This document shows positions 16,697-25,510 of a DNA stretch of 64,000 nucleotides, one piece after another. Under the pieces are notes generated by a model. That model saw nothing but the letters and a program-made list of their open reading frames with translations, had not been told where the DNA came from and did no database searches. The stretch lies in assembly GCF_017308015.1 (NCBI RefSeq), contig NZ_JAFKFW010000002.1:434001-498000 (forward strand). Direction: 5' to 3'. Origin of the DNA: Allobosea sp. Its GTDB lineage: Bacteria > Pseudomonadota > Alphaproteobacteria > Rhizobiales > Beijerinckiaceae. The position numbers were made by a program, and so were the translations under genes. The first letter of the stretch is position 1; every line of letters begins with the position of its first letter.

Positions 16697-17926
16697 TCAG
16701 ACCGCCTCGGAGATGTCCCGCAGCTTCGGCACCTGCGAGAAGCCGATCACCAGCAGCTGGACGAGGAAGCCTGCAGCCGCGAGGCCAAGGCACGCGGCAA
16801 TGCCGAGATGCGCGGCCACGATGGCGCCGATCGCGGCACCCACCGGCCGCGCGCCGAAGGTCGCCGTCATGATCAGGGCCGAGACCCGGCCGAGCATCGC
16901 ATTGGGCGTCACCGCCTGGCGCAATGTCATGGTCGAGATCGTCCAGATGATCGGCCCGACGCCGAACAGGAAGAAGCTCGCAGCGACGAGATAGACCGAG
17001 GGCAGCCACAGCGTCGCGAACATCACGCCTGCGGCGCAGAGCCCGGCGAAGGGGCCGAGCAGGATCAATGTCCCGAAGGTGACCTGCTTCGAGATGGCCG
17101 GCGCGAGGACGGCACCGACGATCATGCCCGCGCCGTAGATGCCGAGCGAGATGCCGACCTGCGTCGCGCTCAGGCTCAGATCCTGCACGGCATAGGCGAC
17201 ATAGACCGCCTGGAAGATGAACCACGAGACGTTGAAGAACACCGCCGTCATCAGGATCGGCCGGAGCAGGTCATGGCCGGCGACGAAGCGGGCGCCTTCC
17301 TTCAGATCATGCAACAGGTCGCGCCGCGGACCTGACGGCGCCTCGTCCCTCGGCAAGCCGGCCAGCAGCATCGCCGCGAGGACCGAGAGCCCGGCAGCCA
17401 GGCCATAGGCCGTCGAGACCCCGATCCAGCCGACGAGCGCTCCGCCCAGCGCCGGCCCGCCGGCATAGGCGGCGCTGCGGGCCAGCTCCAGCCAGCGATT
17501 GGCGTCGGCGAGCCGCTCGCGGGGCACGATCGAGGGAACGAAGGCCGGCGCTGCGACGCTGTAGCAGACCGTACCGATGGCGCCGAACGCACCAAGCAGG
17601 GCGAGCCAGCCCAGGTTGAGGCTGCCGACGGCGAGCAGCAGCGGGATCGTCAGCAGGGATACCGCGCGCAAGGCTTCCGTGCCGACCATAAGCCGGCGCC
17701 GCGAAGCCCGGTCGACCATCAGGCCGGCGGGAATCGAAAGCAGAAGGAAGGGCAAGGTCTGCGCCGTCTGCAGCCAGCCGGTCTCGGCGGGACCGGCCGC
17801 GAGCAGCAGCACTGCGGCCAGAGGCGCAGCGGCAAGCGCGACCTGCTCCGAGAACTGGGCAAAGAGATTGGACCAGCCGATGCGACGAAATGCCGTCGGC
17901 AATGGTGCGATATCGGTCGATTGCAT
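16697..17926 (-). CDS. MFS transporter, MFS_3/enterobactin-exporter-like
   Basis: A 409-aa major facilitator with about 12 membrane segments. It resembles the MFS_3 (EntS-like) exporters, with the loop LMVDRASRRRLMVGTEALRA after TM2-3 and VPRERLADANRWLELARSAAYAGGPALGG in the middle of the N-half. The start MQSTDIAPLP is preceded by GGGGAC. The frame upstream overlaps dxs in antisense and is discarded. It is divergent from dxs with a 181-base gap. Substrate is unknown, with small molecules or siderophores the usual ones for this subgroup. Confidence 0.87.
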   Translation of the reverse strand: MQSTDIAPLPTAFRRIGWSNLFAQFSEQVALAAAPLAAVLLLAAGPAETGWLQTAQTLPFLLLSIPAGLMVDRASRRRLMVGTEALRAVSLLTIPLLLAVGSLNLGWLALLGAFGAIGTVCYSVAAPAFVPSIVPRERLADANRWLELARSAAYAGGPALGGALVGWIGVSTAYGLAAGLSVLAAMLLAGLPRDEAPSGPRRDLLHDLKEGARFVAGHDLLRPILMTAVFFNVSWFIFQAVYVAYAVQDLSLSATQVGISLGIYGAGMIVGAVLAPAISKQVTFGTLILLGPFAGLCAAGVMFATLWLPSVYLVAASFFLFGVGPIIWTISTMTLRQAVTPNAMLGRVSALIMTATFGARPVGAAIGAIVAAHLGIAACLGLAAAGFLVQLLVIGFSQVPKLRDISEAV

Positions 17927-18107
17927 CGTGTCACGTCCCCGGAAGCGGTCGTGACGGTACTGAAATCCGTTGCCGACATGGGAACCACCCGTTTCGTGGG
18001 AAGACGAGCGCAGATCGACGATCCGACCTGCAAGCACAACTGTGGTTTGCAAGCGCGCCGCGCAGGCTCTATTTCGAAGGCACCCCAGCGAAGGATCAGA
18101 CAGCCTC

Positions 18108-20018
18108 GTGCCCCGTCCCGCCACGCCGCTCCTCGACACGATCCACGACACCGCCGATCTGCGGGCCCTCGACGACGCGAAGCTGCGCCAGGTCGCCGAC
18201 GAGCTTCGGCTCGAGACGATCGACGCCGTCTCCGTCACCGGCGGGCATCTCGGCGCCGGACTCGGCGTAGTCGAGCTCACCGTCGCGCTGCATCATGTCT
18301 TCGACACCCCCCGCGACCGCCTGATCTGGGATGTCGGGCATCAGGCCTATCCGCACAAAATCCTGACGGGGCGGCGCGAGCGCATCCGCACGCTGCGCCA
18401 GCCGGGCGGCCTTTCCGGCTTCACCAAGCGGGCCGAGAGCGACTACGACCCGTTCGGCGCGGCGCATTCCTCGACCTCGATCTCGGCCGGGCTCGGCATG
18501 GCGGTCGGTCGCGATCTCTCCGACGGGCGCAACAACGTCATCGCCGTGATTGGCGACGGCGCCATGTCGGCCGGCATGGCCTATGAGGCCATGAACAATG
18601 CCGGCGCGCTCGGCTCGCGCCTGATCGTCATCCTCAACGACAACGACATGTCGATCGCCCCGCCGGTCGGCGCGATGTCGGCCTATCTCGCACGGCTCGT
18701 CTCGGGGCGAACCTATCGCTCGATCCGCGAGGTTGCCAAGCAACTCGCCGAGAAGCTGCCGCGCTTCTTCCACGACAAGGCCAGGCGCACCGAGGAATAT
18801 GCCCGTGGCTTCTGGACGGGCGGGACGATGTTCGAGGAGCTCGGCTTCTACTATGTCGGGCCGATCGACGGGCATAATCTCGACCATCTGCTGCCGGTGC
18901 TGCGCAATGTGCGTGATGCCGAGAGCGGGCCGATCCTCGTCCATGTCGTGACGCAGAAGGGCAAGGGCTACGCCCCGGCCGAGGCCAGCGCCGACAAGTA
19001 CCATGGCGTGGTCAAGTTCGACCCGGTCACCGGCCAGCAGGCCAAGGCACCGGCGAATGCGCCGAGCTACACCAATGTCTTCGCCCAGGCCCTGATCAAG
19101 CAGGCGCGGGAGGACGACAAGGTCGTGGCCGTCACCGCCGCGATGCCGTCCGGCACCGGGCTCGATGCCTTCGGCAAGGAATTCCCCGGCCGCACCTTCG
19201 ATGTCGGCATCGCCGAACAGCATGCGGTGACGTTTGCGGCCGGTCTCGCCACCGAGGGCTTCAAGCCTTTCGTCGCGATCTACTCGACCTTCATGCAGCG
19301 CGCCTACGACCAGATCGTTCATGACGTGGCGATCCAGAAGCTGCCGGTGCGCTTCGCGCTCGATCGGGCCGGCCTCGTCGGCGCGGACGGCGCGACGCAT
19401 GCCGGCTCCTTCGATATCGCCTATCTCGCCTGCCTGCCGGACATGGTGGTGATGGCGGCGGCCGACGAGGCCGAACTCACCCATATGGTCGCGACCGCTA
19501 CCGCCTATGACGAGGGGCCGATCGCCTTCCGCTATCCGCGCGGCGAAGGCGTCGGCGTCGAGATTCCCGATGTCGGCGTGCCCCTCCCGATCGGAAAGGG
19601 CCGCATCGTCCGCGAGGGTACGCGGATCGCAATGCTCTCGCTCGGGACGCGCCTTGCCGAATGCCTCAAGGCCGCCGATCTGCTGGCGCAGCGCGGCCTA
19701 TCGACCACGGTCGCCGATGCGCGCTTCGCCAAGCCACTCGACGAGGCGCTGATCCTCAAGCTCGCCCGCGAGCACGAGGTTCTCGTCACCGTCGAGGAGG
19801 GCTCGGTCGGTGGCTTCGGCAGCCATGTCCTGCATCTGCTGGCGCAGAACGGCGCGCTCGATGCCGGCCTGAAGATCAGGAGCCTGACACTGCCCGACGT
19901 CTTCCAGGACCATGACAAGCCGGACGCGATGTATGCCGCCGCCGGGCTCGATGCCGCCGGCATCGTCAAGGCCGTCGAGACTGCACTGGGCCGGCCCAGT
20001 GCCGTGAAACTCGCCTGA
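18108..20018 (+). CDS. dxs: 1-Deoxy-D-xylulose-5-phosphate synthase
   Basis: Dxs (636 aa) condenses pyruvate and glyceraldehyde 3-phosphate with thiamine diphosphate as the first step of the MEP isoprenoid pathway. Visible features are [15 protein letters not shown] (TPP and substrate His), [18 protein letters not shown] (TPP-Mg motif), the central domain with [15 protein letters not shown] (catalytic Glu), and [16 protein letters not shown]. The GTG start gives [10 protein letters not shown], which matches the family N-terminus. An in-frame ATG 46 codons upstream has no family similarity. tlyA follows after 10 bases, an arrangement common in this order. Confidence 0.96.
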   Translation: MPRPATPLLDTIHDTADLRALDDAKLRQVADELRLETIDAVSVTGGHLGAGLGVVELTVALHHVFDTPRDRLIWDVGHQAYPHKILTGRRERIRTLRQPGGLSGFTKRAESDYDPFGAAHSSTSISAGLGMAVGRDLSDGRNNVIAVIGDGAMSAGMAYEAMNNAGALGSRLIVILNDNDMSIAPPVGAMSAYLARLVSGRTYRSIREVAKQLAEKLPRFFHDKARRTEEYARGFWTGGTMFEELGFYYVGPIDGHNLDHLLPVLRNVRDAESGPILVHVVTQKGKGYAPAEASADKYHGVVKFDPVTGQQAKAPANAPSYTNVFAQALIKQAREDDKVVAVTAAMPSGTGLDAFGKEFPGRTFDVGIAEQHAVTFAAGLATEGFKPFVAIYSTFMQRAYDQIVHDVAIQKLPVRFALDRAGLVGADGATHAGSFDIAYLACLPDMVVMAAADEAELTHMVATATAYDEGPIAFRYPRGEGVGVEIPDVGVPLPIGKGRIVREGTRIAMLSLGTRLAECLKAADLLAQRGLSTTVADARFAKPLDEALILKLAREHEVLVTVEEGSVGGFGSHVLHLLAQNGALDAGLKIRSLTLPDVFQDHDKPDAMYAAAGLDAAGIVKAVETALGRPSAVKLA

Positions 20019-20028
20019 CGACCCGGCC

Positions 20029-20751
20029 ATGAAGAGCCGTGCCGACCAGTTGCTCGTCGAGCGCGGCTTCTTCGAAAGCCGTGCGCGTGCGCAGGCCGCG
20101 ATCGCAGCCGGGCTCGTCACCGCCAATGGTGCGCCCGTCCGCAAGGCCTCGGAGATGGTGGCCGATGATGCGGAGCTGACTGCGCAGGCGCCGCACCCTT
20201 ACGTCTCGCGTGGCGGACTGAAGCTGGCCGGAGCGCTCGATGTTTTCGGCTTCGATCCGCAAGGGCTTGTCTGCCTCGATGTCGGCTCCTCGACCGGCGG
20301 CTTCACCGACCTGCTGCTCCAGCGTGGCGCACGCCATGTCGTCGCCGTCGATGTCGGGCGTGACCAGCTCCACGCCTCCCTGCGTGCCGATCCGCGTGTG
20401 ACGAGCTTCGAAGGGCAGGATATCCGGACGCTCGATGCGAGTGTGCTGCCAGAGCGTCCGAGCGTCGCCGCCATCGATGTCAGCTTCATCTCGCTCAAGC
20501 TGGTGCTGCCAGCGATCGCAGCGCTCCTCGCGCCTGCGGCCGGCATCGCCGCATTGATCAAGCCGCAATTCGAAGCCGGCCGCGCCGCACTCAAGAAGGG
20601 CATCGTGCGCGACGAGGCGATCCAGCTTCAGGTTTGCGACGAGATCGTCGCCGTGTTGCAGGGACTAGGTTTTACGGTGCAGGGACCGATCCCCTCCCCG
20701 ATTGAGGGCGGCGACGGCAATCGCGAGTTTCTTGTGGCGGCGCGGCGCTGA
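20029..20751 (+). CDS. tlyA: TlyA-type rRNA 2'-O-methyltransferase
   Basis: A 240-aa protein with an N-terminal S4 RNA-binding domain (RADQLLVERGFFESRARAQAAI) and an FtsJ-like methyltransferase domain (CLDVGSSTGGFTDLLLQRGA, VVAVDVGRDQLH). TlyA methylates 2'-OH of cytidines in 16S and/or 23S rRNA, which affects capreomycin sensitivity. The older name haemolysin A is misleading. It is probably co-transcribed with dxs. Length is close to the short type I form (about 240 aa). Confidence 0.92.
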   Translation: MKSRADQLLVERGFFESRARAQAAIAAGLVTANGAPVRKASEMVADDAELTAQAPHPYVSRGGLKLAGALDVFGFDPQGLVCLDVGSSTGGFTDLLLQRGARHVVAVDVGRDQLHASLRADPRVTSFEGQDIRTLDASVLPERPSVAAIDVSFISLKLVLPAIAALLAPAAGIAALIKPQFEAGRAALKKGIVRDEAIQLQVCDEIVAVLQGLGFTVQGPIPSPIEGGDGNREFLVAARR

Positions 20752-20765
20752 GGCAAAAGCCCTGA

Positions 20766-21266
20766 TCAGCGCGCGAGCAAGGCATCGATCTGGGCCTGTA
20801 GGGCCGTATCCTCGAACTTTCCGATATCGATCGTACCGTTCGCATTGATGAACTGGGTCGCGCGGGCGATCTGCCGGCGCAGCGCCTCGCCGGCGACCTC
20901 GACGATCTCCGGCAGTTCCGGCGAGGGCGGGGTTTCCGCGAGCAGCGCCGTCACCGTGCGCACCAGACGCGTCATCGCGTGGCAGGCCTCGTCGAAGGCC
21001 CGGGCCCGGTTCGGGTTCAGATCGTCATAGGCGGCGAGAGCCGAGGCGGCACAGCGCAGGGCAGAAGTGGCGAAATGCTCGCGGTAGCCGACGGCTTGCC
21101 AGGTCTGAAGATCAGAGAGGATGGTCTCGTCCATCGCGACCATCTCGATCAGCATCAGGGCTTCGCTGTAGCGGTTGAGAAAGTCGGTCGACAGACGCGG
21201 ATGGACACCGGCGTCGAGCCGATCGGCCGCCGTTCCAGCCAGCATGTCCGTCGCGATGACGCTCAT
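20766..21266 (-). CDS. Uncharacterised alpha-helical protein
   Basis: I do not recognise this 166-aa protein. It has no signal peptide or membrane segment and is rich in Ala, Leu and acidic residues, with long predicted helices. The segment LNRYSEALMLIEMVAMDETILSDLQTW (partly, residues 30-55) and the C-terminal half look like a helical bundle. It is convergent with tlyA (14 bases) and divergent from the SOS-associated peptidase gene. No motif supports an enzyme role. Sensible length and coding pattern support it as a real gene. Confidence 0.65.
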   Translation of the reverse strand: MSVIATDMLAGTAADRLDAGVHPRLSTDFLNRYSEALMLIEMVAMDETILSDLQTWQAVGYREHFATSALRCAASALAAYDDLNPNRARAFDEACHAMTRLVRTVTALLAETPPSPELPEIVEVAGEALRRQIARATQFINANGTIDIGKFEDTALQAQIDALLAR

Positions 21267-21353
21267 CCGCTACCCCAAATCGGCGCGACTATGTTCGTGC
21301 AACCGCAAATAAAGTGTTGCTTCCATCCGCTCGTCTCGACGTAAACAGCGGGC

Positions 21354-22121
21354 ATGTGCGGACGCTATGCGATCACCCTGCCCCCCGAGGCGATGCGCGA
21401 GACCTTCGGCTATCGCGAGCAGCCGAACTTCCCGCCGCGTTACAATATCGCGCCGACACAACCGGTGCCGGTCGTCAGGCCTCATGACGGGGCGCGGCAG
21501 TTCATGCTGATGCGCTGGGGCTTCATTCCCGGCTGGGTGAAGGATCCCAAGGATTTCCCGCTCGTCATCAATATCCGGATGGAGAGCGCCGCCGAAAGGC
21601 CATCCTTCCGCAACGCTCTGACGCGGCGGCGCTGCCTGCTGCCGGCTGATGGCTTCTACGAGTGGCGGCGCAGCGGCACCGGCAAGCAGACCCGCAGCGA
21701 GGCCTTCCTGTTCCGCAAGCGCGATCGCAGCCTCTTCGCCTTCGCCGGGCTGTGGGAGACCTGGCATTCGCCGGATGGGTCCGAGATCGACACGGTCGCG
21801 ATGATGACGGGGCCGGCCAACGGCACGATGGCCCCGATACACCATCGCAGCCCGATCATCATCGACCCGCGCGATCACGACGCCTGGCTCGATCCGCAGG
21901 CGACTTCGGAACAGACCGGGCGCCTGCTGAAGCCGCCCCCGGACGATCTGCTGGAAGCCGTGGCGATCGGCAACGCCGTGAACAAGGTCGCCAATGACGC
22001 GTCCGAGATCCAGTTGCCGCTGGCCGAGCTTCCGCCGGAAGAAGCCCCCGAAGAACCCAAGCGCCATGCGCGCAAAGCGACCCGGCCTCCCGCAGATGAC
22101 GGGCAAGGCAGCCTGTTCTAG
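21354..22121 (+). CDS. SOS-response-associated peptidase (YedK/HMCES family)
   Basis: A 255-aa SRAP-domain protein. After removal of Met1, Cys2 (MCGRYAIT) forms a covalent cross-link to abasic sites in single-stranded DNA, which protects them during replication. Family residues visible are NIAPTQPVPVV, RWGFIPGWVKD (Trp and Gly before the DNA pocket), NIRMESAAERPSFRNAL, RCLLPADGFYEW and the late catalytic His in MAPIHHRSPIII. The C-terminal 40 residues are charged and low in complexity. The gene starts with ATG directly encoding the required Cys2. Confidence 0.93.
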   Translation: MCGRYAITLPPEAMRETFGYREQPNFPPRYNIAPTQPVPVVRPHDGARQFMLMRWGFIPGWVKDPKDFPLVINIRMESAAERPSFRNALTRRRCLLPADGFYEWRRSGTGKQTRSEAFLFRKRDRSLFAFAGLWETWHSPDGSEIDTVAMMTGPANGTMAPIHHRSPIIIDPRDHDAWLDPQATSEQTGRLLKPPPDDLLEAVAIGNAVNKVANDASEIQLPLAELPPEEAPEEPKRHARKATRPPADDGQGSLF

Positions 22122-22174
22122 CGCCGAATTCGTGCTCTGATCGTCGCCGGAAGACGACGAGGAGGAGACTGAAG

Positions 22175-23770
22175 ATGCATGGCCGCCGCCCCACGATGAC
22201 GTCCCGCCACGGCATGGTTGCCGCGGCCCATCCTTTGGCGGCACAGGCCGGCGCAAAACTGCTGGCGCAGGGCGGCAATGCCTTCGATGCGGCAGCCGCC
22301 ACCGCGGCCGCTCTCAACGTAGTCGAGCCCTTCATGTCGGGCCTAGCCGGCATGGGCCTGTCGACGATGTGGGTCGCGGCTGAGAAGCGGGTCCGCGTGC
22401 TCGATTTCGTGCCGCCGATCCCGGCGAGCTTCCCGGCCGACCGCTTCAGCAAGCGCACCGATCTCGAACGCGGCGCACTCGCCATCGCCTCGCCCGGCAA
22501 TCTCGCCGGCTGGTGCGAACTGGTGAAGACCTATGGCCGCAAATCGCTGGCGGATGTCTTCGCGCCGGCGATCGCGCTGGCCCGGGACGGGTTCGCGCTG
22601 GCCGAGTTCGGCGCGGCAGAATTCGAGGAGAACGACCCGCTGCTGGAGAAGATCCCGGCGCTCTATCCGGCCTGGTCGAAGAACTACCAGCCCAATGGCG
22701 CGATGCATCTCGGCTCCGTGCTCGTCCAGTCCGATCTCGCTGGGACATTGAGCGAAATCGCCGAGAAGGGGCCGGATCATTTCTATCGCGGCGCGCTCGG
22801 CGAGAAGATCATCGCGCATCTGCAAGCGCTCGGCGGCTCATTGACCATGGCCGATCTCGCGGCGGTGAAGATGGTCTGGCGCGAGCCGATGGCGGTGAGC
22901 TTCAAGGGACTGTCGGTGCATGTGCCGCCGCCGCCCTGCGAGGGCTTCCAGTTCCTGCTGACGCTCAAGCTGCTCGACGGGATCGACCTTGCGTCGAAGC
23001 CGAGGGATGGGGCTGACCATCTCGACCTCGTCTATCGCGCGATACGCCTCGCGGCGGGCGCGCGCATCGCCCATAACAACCCCTCGCCGGAGAAGCTCGC
23101 CGAGATCATGTCGGAGGCTTCGGTCGCGCTCTTGCGCCAGCGCCTGACCGACGGCAAGCCGGTGACCGGCCCGACCGAGCAATGGGTGCCGCAGGACAAG
23201 GAAGACCCGGCGCACACGACCTCACTCTCGGTCGCCGACAGCGATGGCAACCTGATCTGCATCACGCAGAGTCTCGGCAGCCCGTTCGGCAGTGGCGTCG
23301 TCGTGCCCGGGACGGGACTCTGCTTCAACAACTTCCTGTACTGGGCCGACGTCCAGCCCGGCAGCCCGAACCGCTCCAAGCCTGGCGACGAACTGCCGAT
23401 GTGCATGTCGCCGACGCTCTCGACCCGCGACGGCAAGCCGGTGCTCGCGCTCGGCACGCCCGGCAGCTACGGCATCATGCAGACGCAGGCGCAGGCCATG
23501 GTCCAGCATCTCGTCTACGGCCTGCCGCTTCAGGATGCGATCGAAGCGCCCCGCGCCCGGCTCTGGGACGGCCGCCTCGTCGAGATCGAGAACCGCATCG
23601 CGCCGGAGACGATCGCCGAGCTGGTCAAGCGCGGACACGAGGCGCGCCCCTTCGATGTCGGCTGGACGATGCGTTGCGGCGGCATGCAGGCGGTGGCGGT
23701 CGATCCTGCGACCGGGGTGTTTACGGGCGCCGCCGATCCGCGTCGCGATGGCTATGTCGCGACGCCCTGA
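22175..23770 (+). CDS. Gamma-glutamyltransferase family protein
   Basis: A 531-aa Ntn-hydrolase of the gamma-glutamyltranspeptidase family. Autocleavage is expected before the Thr of HTTSLSVADSDGN, which becomes the nucleophile of the small subunit. Family motifs include AQGGNAFDAAAATAAALNVVEP, LAGMGLSTMWV, SPTLSTRDGKPVLALGTPG and the C-terminal GGMQAVAVDPATGVFTGAADPR. No signal peptide is visible, so the protein may stay in the cytoplasm, unlike E. coli Ggt. Related family members act on cephalosporin or capsular substrates, so the substrate is open. GGAGGAG lies 7 bases before the ATG. Confidence 0.9.
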   Translation: MHGRRPTMTSRHGMVAAAHPLAAQAGAKLLAQGGNAFDAAAATAAALNVVEPFMSGLAGMGLSTMWVAAEKRVRVLDFVPPIPASFPADRFSKRTDLERGALAIASPGNLAGWCELVKTYGRKSLADVFAPAIALARDGFALAEFGAAEFEENDPLLEKIPALYPAWSKNYQPNGAMHLGSVLVQSDLAGTLSEIAEKGPDHFYRGALGEKIIAHLQALGGSLTMADLAAVKMVWREPMAVSFKGLSVHVPPPPCEGFQFLLTLKLLDGIDLASKPRDGADHLDLVYRAIRLAAGARIAHNNPSPEKLAEIMSEASVALLRQRLTDGKPVTGPTEQWVPQDKEDPAHTTSLSVADSDGNLICITQSLGSPFGSGVVVPGTGLCFNNFLYWADVQPGSPNRSKPGDELPMCMSPTLSTRDGKPVLALGTPGSYGIMQTQAQAMVQHLVYGLPLQDAIEAPRARLWDGRLVEIENRIAPETIAELVKRGHEARPFDVGWTMRCGGMQAVAVDPATGVFTGAADPRRDGYVATP

Positions 23771-23805
23771 GACGTCACAGCTGGGTTCAGGAAAAGGCGC
23801 GGGAT

Positions 23806-23946
23806 CCCCTCTCCTGTAAGGAGAGGGGTAGGGGTGAGGTGTCGGCCCTGGACCAGTTCGTATTGATCTCACAGCAGCAGCGATCGGGTCGCGTTCAAAC
23901 GACCAACGGCCTACCCCTCACCCTGCCCTCTCCCTATGGGAGAGGG
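23806..23946. repeat. Pair of inverted palindromic units (REP/BIME-like)
   Basis: Two copies of a roughly 34-base unit lie in opposite orientation between ggt and the FAD oxidase gene. Unit one contains CCCCTCTCCT-gta-AGGAGAGGGG (perfect 10-base-pair stem, 23806-23828) followed by taggggtgagg. Unit two starts with cctcaccctg and contains CCCTCTCCC-tat-GGGAGAGGG (perfect 9-base-pair stem, 23926-23946). They are separated by about 80 bases of non-repeat sequence. This is the form of bacterial intergenic mosaic elements and sits between convergent genes. Confidence 0.75.
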
Positions 23947-23982
23947 TTCCCCGCGCTGTCCGAGCCTACTTGGTGATCTAGC

Positions 23983-25395
23983 CTATTTGACTGCCAACAC
24001 GGCGCCCGGGTTCAGGATGCCCTTCGGGTCGAGCGTCTGCTTGATGGTCCGCATCAGGTCGAGCTCGACCGGATCCTTCACGCCCGGCAGCAGGTCGCGC
24101 TTCAGACGACCGATGCCGTGCTCGGCCGAAATCGAGCCGTGGAGCTCCGCGACGATGGCGTGGACCGCCTCGTTCATCTCGCTCCAGCGCGCGAGGAAGC
24201 CCGCTTTGTCCGCGCCAACCGGCTGGCTGACGTTGAAGTGGATGTTGCCGTCGCCGAGATGACCGAAGGGCACCGGCCGGCAGCCCGGCACCATCGCCTC
24301 CACCGCCGCGATGGCCCGCGCCAGAAATTCCGGCGTTGCGTGGATCGGCACGGAAACGTCGTGCTTGATCGAGCCGCCCTCATAGGTCTGCACCTCCGAG
24401 AGCATCTCGCGCAGCTTCCAGAAATCGGCGCGCTGGGTCAGCGACCCCGCCAGGGCCGCGTCGGTGACGATGCCCTTCTCCAGGGCTTCGCCGAGGAAGG
24501 CCTCGACATGCTCGTCGAGCCCCGAAGCCTGCTGGGCGGAAACCTCCATCAGCACATACCAGGGCGACGGCTCGGAGAGCGGGTCGCGCGTGCCGGAAGC
24601 GTGGCGCAGGACGAAGTCCATCCCGATGCGCGGCATCAGTTCGAAGGTCGTCAGCGTGCCGCCGGCGCCGGCCTTGGCGGCGTTCAGGAGTTCGAGCGCC
24701 GCCGCCGGATCGGGCACGGCGAGGAAGGCGGTGGCGCGCGCCGCCGGCGCGGGGAAGAGCTTCAGCACAGCGGCGGTGATGATGCCGAGCGTGCCTTCGG
24801 CGCCGATGAAGAGGTTCTTCAGGTCGTAGCCGGTATTGTCCTTGCGGAGCTGGCGCAGGCCGTTCCAGATGCGGCCGTCCGGCAGCACGACCTCAAGGCC
24901 CATGCAGAGTTCGCGGGCATTGCCATAGGCGAGCACGGCGGTGCCGCCGGCATTGGTCGAGAGATTGCCGCCGATGGTGCAGGAGCCTTCGGAAGCCAGA
25001 GAGAGAGGGAAGAGCCGGCCAGCGGCTTCCGCCGCATCCTGCGCGCGCTTCAGGGTGACGCCGGCCTCGACGATCATCGTGTCGCCATCGGTATCGACGG
25101 CGCGGACCTTGTCGAGGCGCTGCAGCGAGAGGATGACCTCCTTGCCCTCGGAGATCGGGATCTGGCCACCGACGAGGCCGGTATTGCCGCCCTGCGGCAC
25201 CAGCACCGTGCCGGTCTCGGCCGCCAGTTTCACCAGCTCGGCGACTTCGGCGGTCGAGCTCGGGCGAACGATACCCTGCGCCTTGCCGCGGAACAGATCG
25301 CGCCATTCCTTGAGGTAGGGCACCATCGCGTCGGCATCGGTGATGACGTTCTTCGCGCCGACGATAGCGGCCATGCGATCGAGAATTGCGCTCAT
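23983..25395 (-). CDS. FAD-linked 2-hydroxyacid dehydrogenase
   Basis: A 470-aa FAD_binding_4/FAD-oxidase_C protein of the D-2-hydroxyglutarate or D-lactate dehydrogenase group. The PCMH phosphate-binding loop is VLVPQGGNTGLVGGQIPI, and NLSTNAGGTAVLAYGNARE follows. The C-terminal catalytic domain contains GHLGDGNIHFNVSQP and ISAEHGIGRLKRDLL. It is a single polypeptide, unlike the GlcDEF complex at the other end of the window. The ATG encoding MSAILDRM is preceded by AGGGC-type purines. Exact substrate is uncertain between D-2-hydroxyglutarate and D-lactate. Confidence 0.9.
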   Translation of the reverse strand: MSAILDRMAAIVGAKNVITDADAMVPYLKEWRDLFRGKAQGIVRPSSTAEVAELVKLAAETGTVLVPQGGNTGLVGGQIPISEGKEVILSLQRLDKVRAVDTDGDTMIVEAGVTLKRAQDAAEAAGRLFPLSLASEGSCTIGGNLSTNAGGTAVLAYGNARELCMGLEVVLPDGRIWNGLRQLRKDNTGYDLKNLFIGAEGTLGIITAAVLKLFPAPAARATAFLAVPDPAAALELLNAAKAGAGGTLTTFELMPRIGMDFVLRHASGTRDPLSEPSPWYVLMEVSAQQASGLDEHVEAFLGEALEKGIVTDAALAGSLTQRADFWKLREMLSEVQTYEGGSIKHDVSVPIHATPEFLARAIAAVEAMVPGCRPVPFGHLGDGNIHFNVSQPVGADKAGFLARWSEMNEAVHAIVAELHGSISAEHGIGRLKRDLLPGVKDPVELDLMRTIKQTLDPKGILNPGAVLAVK

Positions 25396-25418
25396 CCTGA
25401 AGCCCTGCCTTCGAGAAA

Positions 25419-25443
25419 TTCTGCGGTTCTGCAAACCGCAGAA
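25419..25443 (-). terminator. Perfect hairpin between the RNA methyltransferase and FAD oxidase genes
   Basis: TTCTGCGGTT, loop ctgca, AACCGCAGAA gives a perfect 10-base-pair stem 68 bases beyond the methyltransferase stop and 23 bases before the next ATG. On the minus strand it is followed by only three T. It may end the first transcript, or act as an operator for the second gene. Confidence 0.5.
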
Positions 25444-25510
25444 CGTCTCTCAATTTTGCCCTACCGCATTTTCTTCACGCGAACCGGTACCCACTTCGCT
25501 CGAAAATGCC

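Noticed and set aside
21267-21353. LexA box before the SOS-associated peptidase
   Set aside because: No GTTC-N7-GTTC or GAAC-N7-GAAC element, the alphaproteobacterial LexA form, could be found in the gap.
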